The notes under the pieces: model-generated
Databases searched by the model: none
What the model saw: the letters and a program-made list of their open reading frames with translations, nothing else
Told to the model about the DNA's origin: nothing
Origin: Branchinecta lynchi
Lineage: Eukaryota; Arthropoda; Branchiopoda; Anostraca; Branchinectidae
Reading direction: 5' to 3'
Length of the DNA: 64,000 nt
Assembly (NCBI GenBank): GCA_023053575.1
Contig: JAKZAP010000009.1
Location: 16,039,869 to 16,103,868 of the forward strand
In this document: positions 40,470 to 51,949 of the stretch, piece by piece
Numbering within the stretch: the stretch's first letter is position 1
How the letters are laid out: the number at the start of each line of letters is the position of its first letter
Position numbers and translations under genes: made by a program

Positions 40470-42120
40470 TAAGATTATTTGATGATTTTTTATGCTTGGA
40501 AAATGTATCCAGCTGCTGTCAGTTAAAAATAGTCTACATTTGATGTGACACGTCCGTAAGAACTAGTACATGTTTGTTGGACCTCAGCGATTATATAGTT
40601 ACATTTTATTTATTAATACATTTGACGTTAAGCTTAGCTGGTCGCCATTACTACACATCATACACATGTCGTTATATCTCTGCTTAATTACCATTATTTT
40701 ACAAAATGAAGAAAAACAAACAGAATATGATACTAAAAAAGCTTCTAAATAAAAAGTAGTATTTGGTATAGAACGCTTTAACATATGTACTCATTCAACT
40801 ACGTCAACTAGTAAACTGTTCCAGGGTTCAGTGGTCCTGTTGACGTATGAACACTGGCTGACCGTCGTTTCGGAAGATATACTTTATAATGGTGCTGGTG
40901 GGTTGTAAGATGGTGATTAAATATAAAAAAAACGAAAAAAAAATAATAAAAAACAAATTCGGGTCGAGATCGTCTAGCCCTTTAACGGTCTAAAATATGT
41001 ATTGATCATGGATTGTAATTGATCGGTAACAATTGATATATACCAGAATTCCATTCAACGAGGGAGTAAGGCGCTTACAATGACAGCTAATGAAACACTT
41101 CATTGTATTTTCGAAAAATCCTGGCTTCTGTAAGGTATAAACTTGTTCTAAGAAACTATTGCCTTTTATTTATTTTTTTATACATCAAAAACAGTATCAC
41201 TAGTTATAATTAGTTGCAGATTATGTCAGATTGTAATATGATTGCTGTGCTGGATTATTGGTTGCATAGGTTTTCTTTGTACTGGTTGTGTAAATTTTCT
41301 GATTGGGTCAAAGCTGGTAGCTTGCAGCAACGAAAAATAGTAGCTTGCATGCAAAATAGCTTTAAAATGGGATCCTAAATATGGTGCATTTTTGGAAACC
41401 ACAAAATCTGTTAAAGATAAAGCTCCAGGGGTCGGTTAGTCGTTTCATGCCCTACTTGGAGTTGATTCTTTGAAACGAGAAGTAATCTCGATATCAGAGT
41501 GAGTAGTTCCTTCCGAATGTGACCACCGGTATATGTATCTCCCGGCAAGCCTTTGCATTACCAAATATGAAAAAGAAAATCAAAATTATTACACTTGGGT
41601 CTATAAACCATTAATTAGATGGAATATGAATCATCGCGTCATTTATGGGAAAAATAAACCTGAGGGTCTTGGGCATGTGTTGTGTGCTAAAAAGCTATAC
41701 AAGTGAGGGGATATCCACTCCTCAACATATGTATGTTTGATTTGCCGTTGTCGAATTTCCTTGGTCCCTCTTAGAAAATGCGGTGTCAATGATTCTTCGA
41801 AATTAGCGTAACTAGGCCAGCAATAATGAAATTTCAAACTATAGGCTACCGTTAAATGGTTCGAATGGAATATAATACAGTCTGTATTCGGACAAGCCAT
41901 ACAAAATACACTAATAGTATAAACTGGTGGAATAGAAGAGAATAATGAAACTGGTAGCGTGATAGGACTAAACTAGACCAAACTGAATTCAGAACAATCC
42001 GAACAGAATTCGGACAAATATATGTATTCCGAACGGTTACAGTTTAGAAATACTTCAAGAATACAAAAAGAGGGAAACTAAAGATTAATTGGTACTTCCC
42101 GTCAAAATATTTCGCACAAG
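40470..42120. other. no recognisable exon or repeat (possible intron)
   Basis: If the exon at 40396 is real, this is intronic. AT-rich; low-complexity A run at 40920-40960. Nothing else is supported. Confidence 0.35.
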
Positions 42121-42129
42121 CCTATTACT

Positions 42130-42470
42130 TGATACTTGATAATTATTTTATTAATATACACAATTTAACTCTTTATTATTTACATCTACTGCACTAATGG
42201 AAAAACCTACGTTTTTGCTGGCGTGTAGTAGTAAAAGTTAACCATTTCTAAACACATCAACAAACAACATAACAAATAACTAAAAAAAAGAAAAAAAGAA
42301 AAGAACAAACCACGAAAAAACAAAAAAAGAAACAGACCAAACTCCTTCACATTATCACCTCCAAAACAAACATATTCCTCCCAACAACCCTACTCCCTCC
42401 CTACCACCTCGACCACCCGTCCACCAATTCCACCCCTGCCACCCTCAACCAACCAACCGACCTATCGTGT
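42130..42470 (-). repeat. A/C-rich tract, possibly a LINE 3' end (minus)
   Basis: TTTATTATTTACATCTACTG followed by an A-rich and then C-rich stretch (ACCAACCAACCGACC) resembles the reverse complement of a non-LTR 3' UTR. No coding part. Confidence 0.3.
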
Positions 42471-42567
42471 CGTTAGTTTTACCCTGGTACTAACAGCCCG
42501 TGGTCCCAGTTATGAACAGTAGACTGCTAGACTTTAGTGACTCTGTGTCCCGAAAACGACGCAATGA

Positions 42568-42728
42568 CCAGTAAAAACACATTATTTGCTGCTGGGATTA
42601 ATCTTGTCTCTAAAAAGATAACCTTATATCTAATTCGGATTAATCTCATCTCAGTAGAGATAAGATTAATCCCAGTAGCAAATACTGCAGTTAACTTTAA
42701 TCCTTACTCGGAGGAACTTTTTACAGAG
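42568..42728 (+). mobile_element. TA-type MITE, CACTGTAAAAA ends (copy 3)
   Basis: The palindromic core (TTTGCTGCTGGGATTAATC and AATCCCAGTAGCAAATACTG) and the right-end block CTTACTCGGAGGAACTTTTTACAG are kept. The left end is reduced to CCAGTAAAAAC. Confidence 0.65.
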
Positions 42729-42799
42729 GAGATTACTTCCTAAGGAAAGCACATCACCCTACTACTAAGAGACAGAGGTCCCGTACAGTATTGGATCTA

Positions 42800-42975
42800 T
42801 GTCTGCCGAGGAGCTAGGACCAGTGAGTAGTCCTCCTTGAACTCCAGGTTCCCGGTTCCAAATACCCTAACACCATCCCTTACTCCACACCGACTAAGGT
42901 CACGTATGAGACTTTGTTTGCCGCGGAGCTAGAACCAGTAAGCACCCCCCTGAACTCCCGGTTCCTAGGGTATTT
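42800..42975 (+). repeat. direct duplication, about 110 bp apart
   Basis: TGCCGAGGAGCTAGGACCAG with TGAACTCCAGGTTCCCGGTT, and TGCCGCGGAGCTAGAACCAG with TGAACTCCCGGTTCCTAGG. Confidence 0.75.
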
Positions 42976-42979
42976 AACC

Positions 42980-43445
42980 GAGCAAGTTGAAAGCAAACTG
43001 TATTGAATTCGTTATTTTATGAATTTACGGTGTTTAAGTTTACTCAAGGTATAGATGAGATTGTAGATTTATTTTAAGAAACTTCTTGGCCAGAATCAGT
43101 GCAAGAATACACAGAGAAAGAATGCACAGAGTAAATGCCGGATCGAATCTGAGGAACAAACCAAGTTGACACTCCCTTTTCAAATTGAATCCGCAATAAC
43201 TCCTGGCGAAAAAGAGTTGTCTATGTTCAACTCTTAGTGGTTTATTTTCTCTGGGAAAATACTCTTTGTTTCTTAGTTCGACCAGTAAAACAATGCACTC
43301 TTCTACGGTGAGAGACGTAGTCGTACAGAACAAGAATATGGTAGCCTGGCAGCAAAAGTTTGCTAAAAATAACTCAACACCTGGTTTCAGTAATTCAAAA
43401 AACATACAAATTTATTTAATTTGTTCCCAATAGTTTTTTCGTAAA
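42980..43445. other. no recognisable gene
   Basis: A 121-codon minus-strand frame (43040-43405) with one hydrophobic stretch is within chance length for this base composition, so I do not call it. Confidence 0.3.
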
Positions 43446-43449
43446 GACA

Positions 43450-43778
43450 TTTCGTAAAGACGATGTTCTGAGATAGTTGGCTTTGCGTACAGAAAATTAC
43501 ACTTGGCTTCGGCTGTTTTAGCCTCTTCCTACGTCCCTTGCCTTGGGTAACAAATTAGGCAAAACTTGCTTAAACAGTCATCTGACCAATAAGCTTCTCG
43601 GAGACAGTGATCGGAAGCCCGATACGTCACGTAAAGAAAACAAACGTGTCAATCATTATGTTGAATTTGATGCTGGTAGAGGAGATAGGATACGTTAGTG
43701 AAATGTAGAATCTCGGGAACCAGAATGGATGGAAAGTAGAATGAATTAATACAATAAATAAGTGCTACGTGTGCTTTG
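43450..43778 (+). mobile_element. TTAA MITE, family B (termini worn)
   Basis: Blocks GATGTTCTGAGATAGTTGG, AGCTTCTCGGAGACAGTGAT and AACCAGAATGGATGGAAAG follow the family. The right end reads CTACGTGTGCTTTGATG, with the TTAA mutated. Confidence 0.6.
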
Positions 43779-43779
43779 A

Positions 43780-44435
43780 TGAAGTAGGGGCAAATGACTT
43801 CACATAGGGTTGAGAGGAATGGGATGGGCTCGCCGCAGGAGAAGCTTGTCGTCATCATTTAGTCCCAAGAAACGTTGTCGCCGACTTTTAGTTTGACTTT
43901 AAGGGGGTTTTTGGGTTGCATGTACTATGGGACATCAAAGTTTCTTATCCCTCGGATATTTTGTCGTATTTAGTAACTGTGTTGACTACCTGGTACCATT
44001 TATGGGTATGAAGATGAGTTTTAATGAATCAGACTAGCGGACGAGTTCTCTCTCTTAATTGGTGAATCAGACCTGAACCTTAACTTCTCAAGACGAACGG
44101 GAGAATAAGGAACAAAGGGTCCGGCGGCGATATCACCAGGATCGAATGAATCAAGAGGTTCATAACGTGAGCTTAATAGCCGATTTAGTATTAACTATTT
44201 GTACATTTTGTAGTAATAATAAAATTTTAATATCTGTTCTCCTTTGTTGGTTGGCCTATACACAAAGACAGTAGTCCATACCAAAACATCAGTATTCCGC
44301 TTTATAGGCGACAAGAAGCTATCTCCGCTAGACGGAAACATATATTAATAAAAACATTTTTATAAGGAACAACTGTTACTCACAATTTCACTTTCAACCA
44401 TGTCCGCTGGAATCCGATAAAATTTGAATTTGAGT
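43780..44435. other. no recognisable gene
   Basis: Nothing supported. Confidence 0.3.
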
Positions 44436-44443
44436 TTCTTTAA

Positions 44444-44799
44444 GGACGCCTCGGACTATTTATTCTTCAACTTTCAATATTTGAATATATGAATACTTCT
44501 AAACTAGGCTGTGCTTTCAACAAATAAGCCATAGTTTTGGCTGTTTTAAGCCTTTTTCGAGACCCGTTGACAGGGGAAAATTTGCATAGCCGTTTTTTCC
44601 TGATGGAAAAGCTTCTCGCAGACAACCGTCGACACCGTGATACACATCGAATGTAGCAAAACACGGCAAGTGGGAAGATCAGCGTGGTTTCTTAGAGGGG
44701 TTAGAATGTACCTTACGACATTGGGGTCTCCGGGTTGAGAAAATTCATGGAGTGATTATGGAAGTAGGTTGCGTTAGTATTATAGGTAAGACAGGACCT
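44444..44799 (+). mobile_element. TTAA-flanked MITE, family A
   Basis: TTAA at 44440-44443 and 44800-44803. The ends are GGACGCCTCGGAC and GGTAAGACAGGACCT. The body is colinear with the 26668 copy, apart from a short deletion near the CCCGTTGACAGG block. Confidence 0.7.
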
Positions 44800-44804
44800 T
44801 TAAG

Positions 44805-45400
44805 TGATTTTGGTGTCTACTGGGTATAACTATTGACGTAGGAATACGGGACTATGACGACAACAAGTAGTGGTATAGGTGAGAACTGTGCAGATAAATC
44901 GTTGCAGTATGCTGCCCTCGGTAAGAAAAGATTAAAAAATCTCGAGCCCGTGGTTTGACCCGAGAAGTAAGCAAAAATTCCAATTGTTGCCTAAAGTGCC
45001 AATTTGGGTCTGCACACTCGCCAATTACCTCAAGTATGAAAATAACAGATGCCAGCACCGGTCGTTCGCAGGGGTTAAGTAGCTATGTCAAAAGGGTCGG
45101 AACTACCCAACCGGAGCTAATCAGATATTCACACAAGAGGCCGGTAGGGGTGATCGAGTGAGATAGCACTATTTTGACACGAGGGTCTTGTATTTTGATA
45201 TAAAAAGGTTGTCAAGATGTTGTGATAAGTCATGAGACATGATCAGATTGAGAAGGGGAATGGGGGCAAAGATGATTTTGTATATAGGGTCAGTTTGGGA
45301 ATGTTTTTTCTTACTGGTTTTGTTTTTTTGTTCCGATGGCCATTCGAGCTTTCGTGATCAGTCTTGATCATTTGTGGAATAATCAGAAGGAGAAAATAAG
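44805..45400. other. no recognisable gene
   Basis: Nothing supported. Confidence 0.3.
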
Positions 45401-45404
45401 TAAT

Positions 45405-45548
45405 TAAGTAATTTATTTATATCCCGCCATTTCGAAAGAGCCGAGTAAATATAAGAAAATAAATAAAACACATAAAGACACAGAAAAGGACACTAATTTT
45501 CAATCTTCTGCCAGGAAGCAGTGGAGAAAGTCATGCGCAGGCTGGGCT
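45405..45548 (-). mobile_element. non-LTR retrotransposon 3' end (LINE-C, minus)
   Basis: Reverse complement of the 39385 copy. The frame ends AQPAHDFLHCFLAED and stop, then GTGTTTTATTTATTTTCTTA, TACTCGGCTCTTTCGAAATG, GCGGGATATAAATAAA and an AATTACTT tail. A T run (45551-45568) adjoins it. Confidence 0.65.
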
Positions 45549-45611
45549 CGTTTTTTTTTTTTTTTTTAATGTGTCTTCGTATATTTTAATGTGTCTCGAT
45601 GAAAGGAGCCT

Positions 45612-46425
45612 TATCTTCTTGGATGAGTTATAAATATACCATCCATCAAACGTGAGTTTTACGGCCTGACCTTGTAAACAGTTAATTTCTGTGGATATGT
45701 CATTTCAAGTTTTGAAGCAGTATATCTTTCATTCTTAGAGGAAAAGCGTTGTAACAAAAGATTTTTTCTTAAAAAAATTACCCACTATTTTTACTGTTGA
45801 GATTCTAAGCGGACTACATTTGATCAGTGTTGGGGTGGCTAAAACCAAGAACATATAATAGGTTCCCTGACAAAACATAGACGAGCCAGAGGTACTTGCT
45901 GAGCTTTGAGTTGACGCCCGTTTACTTCCCTCTTCGCCGTTGCGCTTATTAGAGGAAACAATGCAGGAGGCGCGATGACCCGCTCTGCAGCGCGTCCAGA
46001 CAATCAGTCGGCTTTTACTTCTGAAATTTGTTCTTCGAGGCTTTACCGCTGTAAAGCAGTTAGTAGAGTTAACGAATTGTGATGTTCCGCATAGCTCCGA
46101 CCCTCCACTCGTTTGCATCGGGTAGGTTACAGGAATCTATTCGACTGCGGATGGTCATACTAAAGAGATAAGGAGACGAAGGTTCTCTAGCTTATTGGTT
46201 CTAGGTAAAACATGTAGCGCAGCGATGTGCCAGTGTTTTGATGGATGAAGATGTCATGAAGATAAGGGTGCTTCTTGGATGAATTCTAATATTCCATCCA
46301 GCAAAATTGACTTGCACAAACAATTAATTTCTTAGCGATGACATTTTGAAGTTTTGAAATATTGTGTAGCAGAAGAGTCGATCATCAGGCGCCGAAAGGA
46401 AAGACCTGTAACAAAACTGAAACCA
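45612..46425 (+). repeat. direct segmental duplication, ~656 bp apart
   Basis: Segments at 45612-45760 and 46268-46420 share CTTCTTGGATGA, ATACCATCCATCAAA / ATTCCATCCAGCAAA, AACAGTTAATTTCT / AACAATTAATTTCT, GACATTTTGAAGTTTTGAA-type blocks and GTAACAAAA, in order. Confidence 0.65.
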
Positions 46426-46606
46426 GATGTGACGAGATGCAAATTTTATGGTTACTGGTGACGATGGTGAATGGAAAAAAAAAAACAGTTAAAATAGTGC
46501 AGCATGAAGAAGGACACACAATACAGTTAGACTGAGCTTGCGATAGTGAGGCAATTGCACAGTAAAAGAAAAACGAAGCAAAGAAGAAAAAAAAGGACGA
46601 GTCGAG

Positions 46607-46755
46607 CAAGGCCGTATCCAGGGGGGGGGGGTTGACCCCCCCCCCCCCGAAACATACAAAAATAGTTATTTTTATAGGCTTTTCCCTCTGATCCGTGTCT
46701 TTTTTGTACTTTTTTTGTGCAACCCGCGGGCAACCTCCCCCCTTCGAAAGGCATC
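46607..46755. mobile_element. hAT-type miniature element, poly-C rich (copy 4, right end missing)
   Basis: It begins CAAGGCCGTATCCAGG after GAGTCGAG (46599-46606). The family body ends at CGAAAGGCATC. The expected right terminus (CTGGATACGGGCCTG) is absent, yet an exact GAGTCGAG follows at 46756-46763. The target duplication is therefore intact around an element with only one recognisable end. Confidence 0.7.
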
Positions 46756-46849
46756 GAGTCGAGTATGAAATATGTTCTCTCTAGATGACAAGTAGGCACT
46801 GGGCAAAAGATAATAAGTGAGGGTGTGCTCACTCTCAGCTTTGGTGTAC

Positions 46850-47075
46850 GCCTTGTGCCCAGTGCCGTGGTGCCCGGCCGGTGCCTGCACCGGTTTCCAC
46901 GTGTTAGAAGAATAGAGTCAGCATATTTAGAAGCGTTGACAGATGCATAGCCTAATTTATGGCTGGCACCGCTGGTTTCGGCTGGGGCCTGCCGCTGGTG
47001 GAACGGTGCGAGCCGGTGCCGGGAAAGGGTGTAGGCTACACCAAGTGCAGGGAAGTGGGTACTCCCTCGATTCAA
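46850..47075 (+). mobile_element. GTGCC-rich MITE (copy 1)
   Basis: CAGTGCCGTGGTGCCCGGCC, a unique middle (AGCCTAATTTATGGCTGGCA), GTGCCGGGAAAGGGTGTA and GAAGTGGGTACTCCCTC match the 47470 copy in order. The left terminus is not clear. Confidence 0.55.
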
Positions 47076-47469
47076 GTTCGCGCAAAAATGATGCCAGACT
47101 TCGAAGAAACGCGGGAGTTATTGTGACCTCGCGGAAGATATAAAAGGTATATAATATAAAGGGTCCTGCATTCCGTTACGAAGTAATCTTCGAAGCAACA
47201 ATAGGGTTTGGTTATAAGGTGGGGGTTAGAGGTTAGACCTTTGCCATTTCGTAGCATATTATTTTCAAACAGTCTCCTTTGAGAAAATTGCTGTGTCACG
47301 ATTCACACATTTCTGTCGAGAAGAGTACTTTGTCGTGGGCATGTATCTTAATTGGCGACTCGGGTCAAATCAGGTCCTTGATTTATGTTGTTTGACCCGT
47401 TTAGAAAGAAAGATGTTTAAGTCATAGCAATCGTGCGACCTATGGGGTTTATCGGGAAAGTAATCATCG

Positions 47470-47712
47470 AGGGGTTGCCCACTTTCGAGTTAGGTGAACA
47501 GCAAGTGCCCTGTGCTGTGGTGCCAGACCGGTGCCGGCAACGGCCTAGACTGGTGCCGGTTCTTTCATGTTAAAATATCAAAATCAGTAGCGTACGTTTG
47601 GAAGATCTAGGAAGATGAGCCGTCTATGTATGGCGGCCACCGGTGTCAGCACTGCTAGGTTTGCCCGGTGCCGGGAAAGGGTGTACTACAGTTGCTGTGG
47701 AGTGGGTAAACC
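47470..47712 (+). mobile_element. GTGCC-rich MITE (copy 2, complete)
   Basis: The inverted ends are GGGGTTGCCCACT and AGTGGGTAAACCC. The interior is rich in CCGGTGCC / GGCACCGG motifs on both sides of a CTATGTATGGCGGCCACCGG core. Non-coding. No target duplication is convincing. Confidence 0.65.
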
Positions 47713-47719
47713 CTTAGTA

Positions 47720-48415
47720 AGTGCATTCATGAAAAAGCTGATGCATACCGTATAAAACCGGGGAAGTGTTGCCGGAATGTGACACAAGTCTATGGAATAA
47801 GCGAGCCGAGACGAAAATCTCTTCCTAGCCAACCACCCTGGTTTGTTGACGTTTTTGAGCTAGAACAGAAATAAAAATGAAAAGATGATGAATCCGCAAC
47901 GATGAAAGTATGACATGCTGGTACTATTTAAACATCACAGATAATACATTGGTAATTATTAGTGATGATGCATTATGCTCATGGAAGGAATTTATGAATA
48001 CCTGCGAACCGCATCCAGGTAAACATCCAAACTTGAGAATAGCAACCGGAAGAAAGTGAATTTAGGTTTTATTCGGAGGTCATGGGACTACATAGCAACA
48101 GCTTATCTTGAGGACGTATTACTTAGCACTGTTCAGATTCCCACTTACTCTATATCTATCGCTGCCCCCCCCCCCCCCCCCATTTCAGAATTCAACACAC
48201 TCTTGTAGAATATTTGTGTGGCTTATGAGGTACTGATGAAAGGAGTAATTTGGTACTCCGCGTTGCTTCGTTTTCCGTGAGCATTTCTTAGAAGAGTTTG
48301 ACAAATGGCTAGCAGATGTCTGTCGCGAATTTCTTACGGTTGGGGTTTCCCAGGCACAGAGGCGCAGGAAATCCTGGAGACGGAATTAATAAACGGAAAC
48401 ATCCCCCTTGGACCC
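47720..48415. other. no recognisable gene; poly-C run
   Basis: Poly-C at 48165-48181. Nothing else is supported. Confidence 0.35.
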
Positions 48416-48419
48416 CCTA

Positions 48420-48900
48420 ATTGAATGAGAAAAGTAAACCAGTCACAATCTCCTGTGGAAATCCTCAGCTGTCTTGCAAATCATCTGTTTCATTTCACAG
48501 TTAATGTGTCTCATCTAGCAGTAGATCCGGACTGTCCAGCAGATTTGCCGTTTTATTTTGTATTTAGGGGAATTTGGCAGCGAGCTTGGTACTGGATACC
48601 CCCCTAATTGAATGGTAGAAGTGCAACCTCCTTGGGAGTTTGTGGAAACACTCAGCTGTCTTGTCCTTCATCTGTTTAATTTCACATTTCCCCATTGTCG
48701 TTGAGTCTTGGCTTAATAGCAGATTTATCATTTCATTATGCATTTGGAAAATGGGGACCCTTAGCTGTCTTGCTCGTCTTCTGTTTCACATTTCCAATTT
48801 GCTCACTGTCGCCTAGCATTTGCTTCAAACTGACCAGCAGGTTTGCTATTTCGTTTTCCATTTAGTACTTCACATTGGATGACACGGGTCATTTAGCATC
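48420..48900 (+). repeat. degenerate tandem repeat, three units
   Basis: CAGCTGTCTTGC..CATCTGTTTCATTTCACA recurs at about 48467, 48653 and 48760 (CAGCTGTCTTG, TAGCTGTCTTG), with CCCCTAATTGAATG at 48414 and 48601. Periods are about 185 and 107 bp, so the third unit is shortened. Confidence 0.7.
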
Positions 48901-48912
48901 GGCTTGAGAATA

Positions 48913-49207
48913 GTTGCGTTTTCGATCGGAAGCTTTATTCGCCGTTGGCTTAGCCGGTTACTTAATTTCCTTTTCGAACGCCGTCGAAGTTGACCGTTTG
49001 CTTAATTGGTGTTTTTACGACTCCGGCGATCCATGCCGGGTCGACGTTGCTTCGACGATTCAAGCAAACTTCGAACTTGCTAGCTCTCGGAAGTTCGACG
49101 GTCGGAGTTTGAAGGACAAAGAAACTGTGACCGGTGACCAAAACACAGTATTCAAACAGAGATCTTTGAGTTTGAAGGCAACTTGAAACTTCGAACAAAA
49201 ACGCAAC
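48913..49207. mobile_element. MITE with GTTGCGTTTT ends and TA duplication
   Basis: From GTTGCGTTTTCGATCGGAAG to CTTCGAACAAAAACGCAAC, flanked by TA on both sides. The interior is GC-rich with TTCGAA/CGTCGA motifs. The end sequence is close to that of the palindrome-rich elements (GCAAAAACGCAACTA), suggesting related transposase recognition. Confidence 0.65.
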
Positions 49208-49214
49208 TAATGAT

Positions 49215-49865
49215 TTCGGATAACCAGAGCTAGCTAGTGCTATGAAATACTAGATGGTTACAAACTTGGGAGGATAAAGCTGTCATTCGAAACTTGTCTT
49301 GTATCGGGTTGTTCTCTTTTCAGTGTATTTTTTCGGATGTCAGATTAGATACATTTCTCAGTATTACTTTATTGTCCGAAGTCCTTTTGCATTTTGTTCG
49401 ATTCTGACAAGCTGTTCATAGCATACTGTGGTACATTGCTTCTAGTGGTACTTCAAGGTACCACGGGCCCACCATAAGCCAATGACATGTGTTGATAGTC
49501 ATTCAGAAGGGTTTCTCACTGGCATATCTCTGGAGAACTTCTCCACCCCTTCAAAGTTTCCTCGCTTACCGCTAGATATCGTACAGACATGACATAGGAG
49601 GTGCTGCTCTGGACAGGGAGGTGCTGCTCTGGACAGAAAGGATGGCCTGGACAGATTCTGTTACTACTCCCTTGTGTGTCGCCAGCTTTTCGTGTAATGG
49701 ACTCTCGAACCACTTTGGATGATTTTACCGTCATTGCTGCCGACAGCCCCACTTGAAAACTTTAGTTTAGTTTTTTTTTATTGTAAAAGCAACAGAAATC
49801 ATGACCTGAGGCCGAATGTCGCGTTGATTGACTGAGCAGTAGTTGAGCACATCATCTTTAATTTC
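49215..49865. other. no recognisable gene
   Basis: A direct repeat GGAGGTGCTGCTCTGGACAG occurs twice at 49590-49630. Nothing else is supported. Confidence 0.35.
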
Positions 49866-49869
49866 TTCG

Positions 49870-50165
49870 GCTACCCTCTAGTCCTCGTCATTAGCAAGAG
49901 AGATGAGAATCCCAGGGCACCAACTTAGCGGCCCTCCAATGTGACGAAGGGGATCTGGGGTCTAACCGACAGTCCCTAGTATAGGCTCGTTGTACGTTAG
50001 GGCATTGAAAATGAAATCCAATAAAACAAAAATTAATTTAATGGTTGAAGTACTTTATTCTGTCTGGTTAAAAGAGAGGCCCTTCAGCAGCTTACGAGAA
50101 AGTAGACAAAATAATGATAAAATAAAAATAACATGAATAAAGGAGGTAAAGTATCGCTGTACTAA
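49870..50165 (-). repeat. V-family repeat followed by a LINE-like tail
   Basis: 49870-49990 is the reverse complement of the V block at 12600 (TAGACCCCAGATCC, GTCACATTGGAGGG, TCTCTTGCTAATGACGAGG). 50030-50160 reads on the minus strand as an AT-rich 3' end before TTAATTTTTG. No coding part. Confidence 0.4.
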
Positions 50166-50559
50166 GCAGTAGGAAGTGGGAGACCTTTGAAAGTAACTAA
50201 CTTGTGAGCAACTTATTATGGATGCTAACTAGCAATGGCCACTAGCAGTAGACATGATGGTACTCATATTAGCGTTTAACAGTATGACTAGTCCCATGTT
50301 CCTGCGGAAACTTGCATCTGTCTTTCGATTTTTTTCCGGCATCACTTCACAATTGTTCACATGTCATCTGGAGTTCATGGCTTGGTTAACAGCGGGGCTT
50401 TAATCAGTGTCATCTGTTGGAGGACAAAGGAAACCGACATTGACCATCTCTGTCAGGTTTGACAGTGGGCTGGAGATATAATACAATCAAGGCAGTGTCT
50501 TAGCGACGTGGAAACGCCTTCTGAGATTCAGGAATGCGGACCTCGAAAGCCCCACTGAC

Positions 50560-50695
50560 TGGCAGCGAGTCTTTCTTCGTGACTTTCTGCTAGACCCCAG
50601 TGCTCAAAGGGCTCTCCCCGTAGTCGAATTACCAGGGTTTCAAAGTTGGTCTCCTAGGATTATTATCACTCTTGCTTTACTAAAGGTCAAAGGCA
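50560..50695 (+). repeat. V-family repeat
   Basis: TGCTAGACCCCAGTGCTCAA, AGGGCTCTCCCC, AATTACCAGGGTTTCAAAG and CACTCTTGCTTTACTAA follow the order of the 12600 copy. Confidence 0.5.
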
Positions 50696-50699
50696 TTGG

Positions 50700-51940
50700 C
50701 AAGCGTGGACGCCGAAGGTGACCAGGCTACTTACCCTGCCACCGCTCTTCCGGGCTTTCAAATGGGATTTTATCAGAAGTGCCGGGGACAGAGAAAAGTT
50801 CTCAGAATTAACAGAAGTCTGACCGGGGTAAGCTTGGTGCTGAGGAAGCGTTCCACCTCGACTGCAAATCATTCAGTTTAGCAAGGTTCGAATGCTGTTT
50901 AAAGCGTTTGTCAGGTTTAGAACTCGGTAAACGGGCTGGCACGCAAGCCGCCCTTCTTTTGTGAGGGATTCCGTGTTCTAATCAACTAATTGTCTGGCCT
51001 CCAGTGATGTTGATTTTCACACTCAAAAGCAGGTTTGCGTCGGTAACGTCAGGTAACGCACGCTCCGGAGTCTGGCGTTCTGCGTTCAGCTTCCGATTGG
51101 GGGATTTCGGCTTATTTACCCCCCCCCCCCCCCCAAGTCAGTAGGGTAGATAGGGATGAACGAAGTGGTACAAGAGTGAAAGAAAACTGATTCGTGTAAG
51201 CTTAATGGAGGTCCTATTGTCAGACATTATAGTTGGAGACAGCGGACAGATATCTCTCTTGAAAGATACGATTCGCTCACAGACACCCACCTCGAAGTCG
51301 GCAGTCCCTCAAAGATACGAATCGGCTTGGATGGGCAGAATCGAATTGAATATGACACCGAGATGTATAAGGAGTATGCAATTACTAGTCATGATTGAAA
51401 ATTTATTGTTCATTCGATTCAGCTGACCGCTTTTGATCAGGCATTAAGGTCTCTGATAGGAATAGCCGACATAGGAACCGCTGTGTCGCTGATGATGTAA
51501 GGGTCGTAAAGTAGGAAGTACTTTCAAAGGGTATGCAGCACTATATGGCGGCTTTGGGGGACAATAAATTGATTCTAAAATTAATTTGGTGTAAACGCAG
51601 GTCATAGCTAGGGTAATGCTAACGCGTAATGTTCCGCTTTAGTTAAATGTTAGAACTCAATATACGGGCTCGCTCTGCTCTGCTATTTTTTTTTAACTAT
51701 TTGCGTACACGTATTTACGGAATTTATGTACATAACAAGCCCTACAAAAGGCAACACAGAGCCATCTATTGATTCTTTCCCAGTGTCCGAACATCGTGTC
51801 GTGCTTCGAGTTATAGTTTTTTTCTGTCAGTTTATAATTATGGCCCTTGGCTGAAATAAAGGTACGATAATAATTTATATCTTTATTTACTACTACCTTT
51901 TACATCTGTTACTGCTTTCTAATAGTTCTCCAAGTCGATA
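50700..51940. other. no recognisable gene
   Basis: Poly-C at 51118-51134. TCTC(T)AAAGATACGA occurs twice (51260 and 51310). Nothing else is supported. Confidence 0.35.
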
Positions 51941-51949
51941 CATTAACTC

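Noticed and set aside
43040..43405. 121-codon minus-strand frame with a hydrophobic stretch
   Set aside because: Several frames of this length are expected by chance in 64 kb of AT-rich sequence read in six frames; no family signal or splice support.
46527..47075. 182-codon minus-strand frame
   Set aside because: It runs through the poly-C hAT element and a GTGCC-rich MITE. Its length comes from stop-poor C/G runs and not from a conserved protein.
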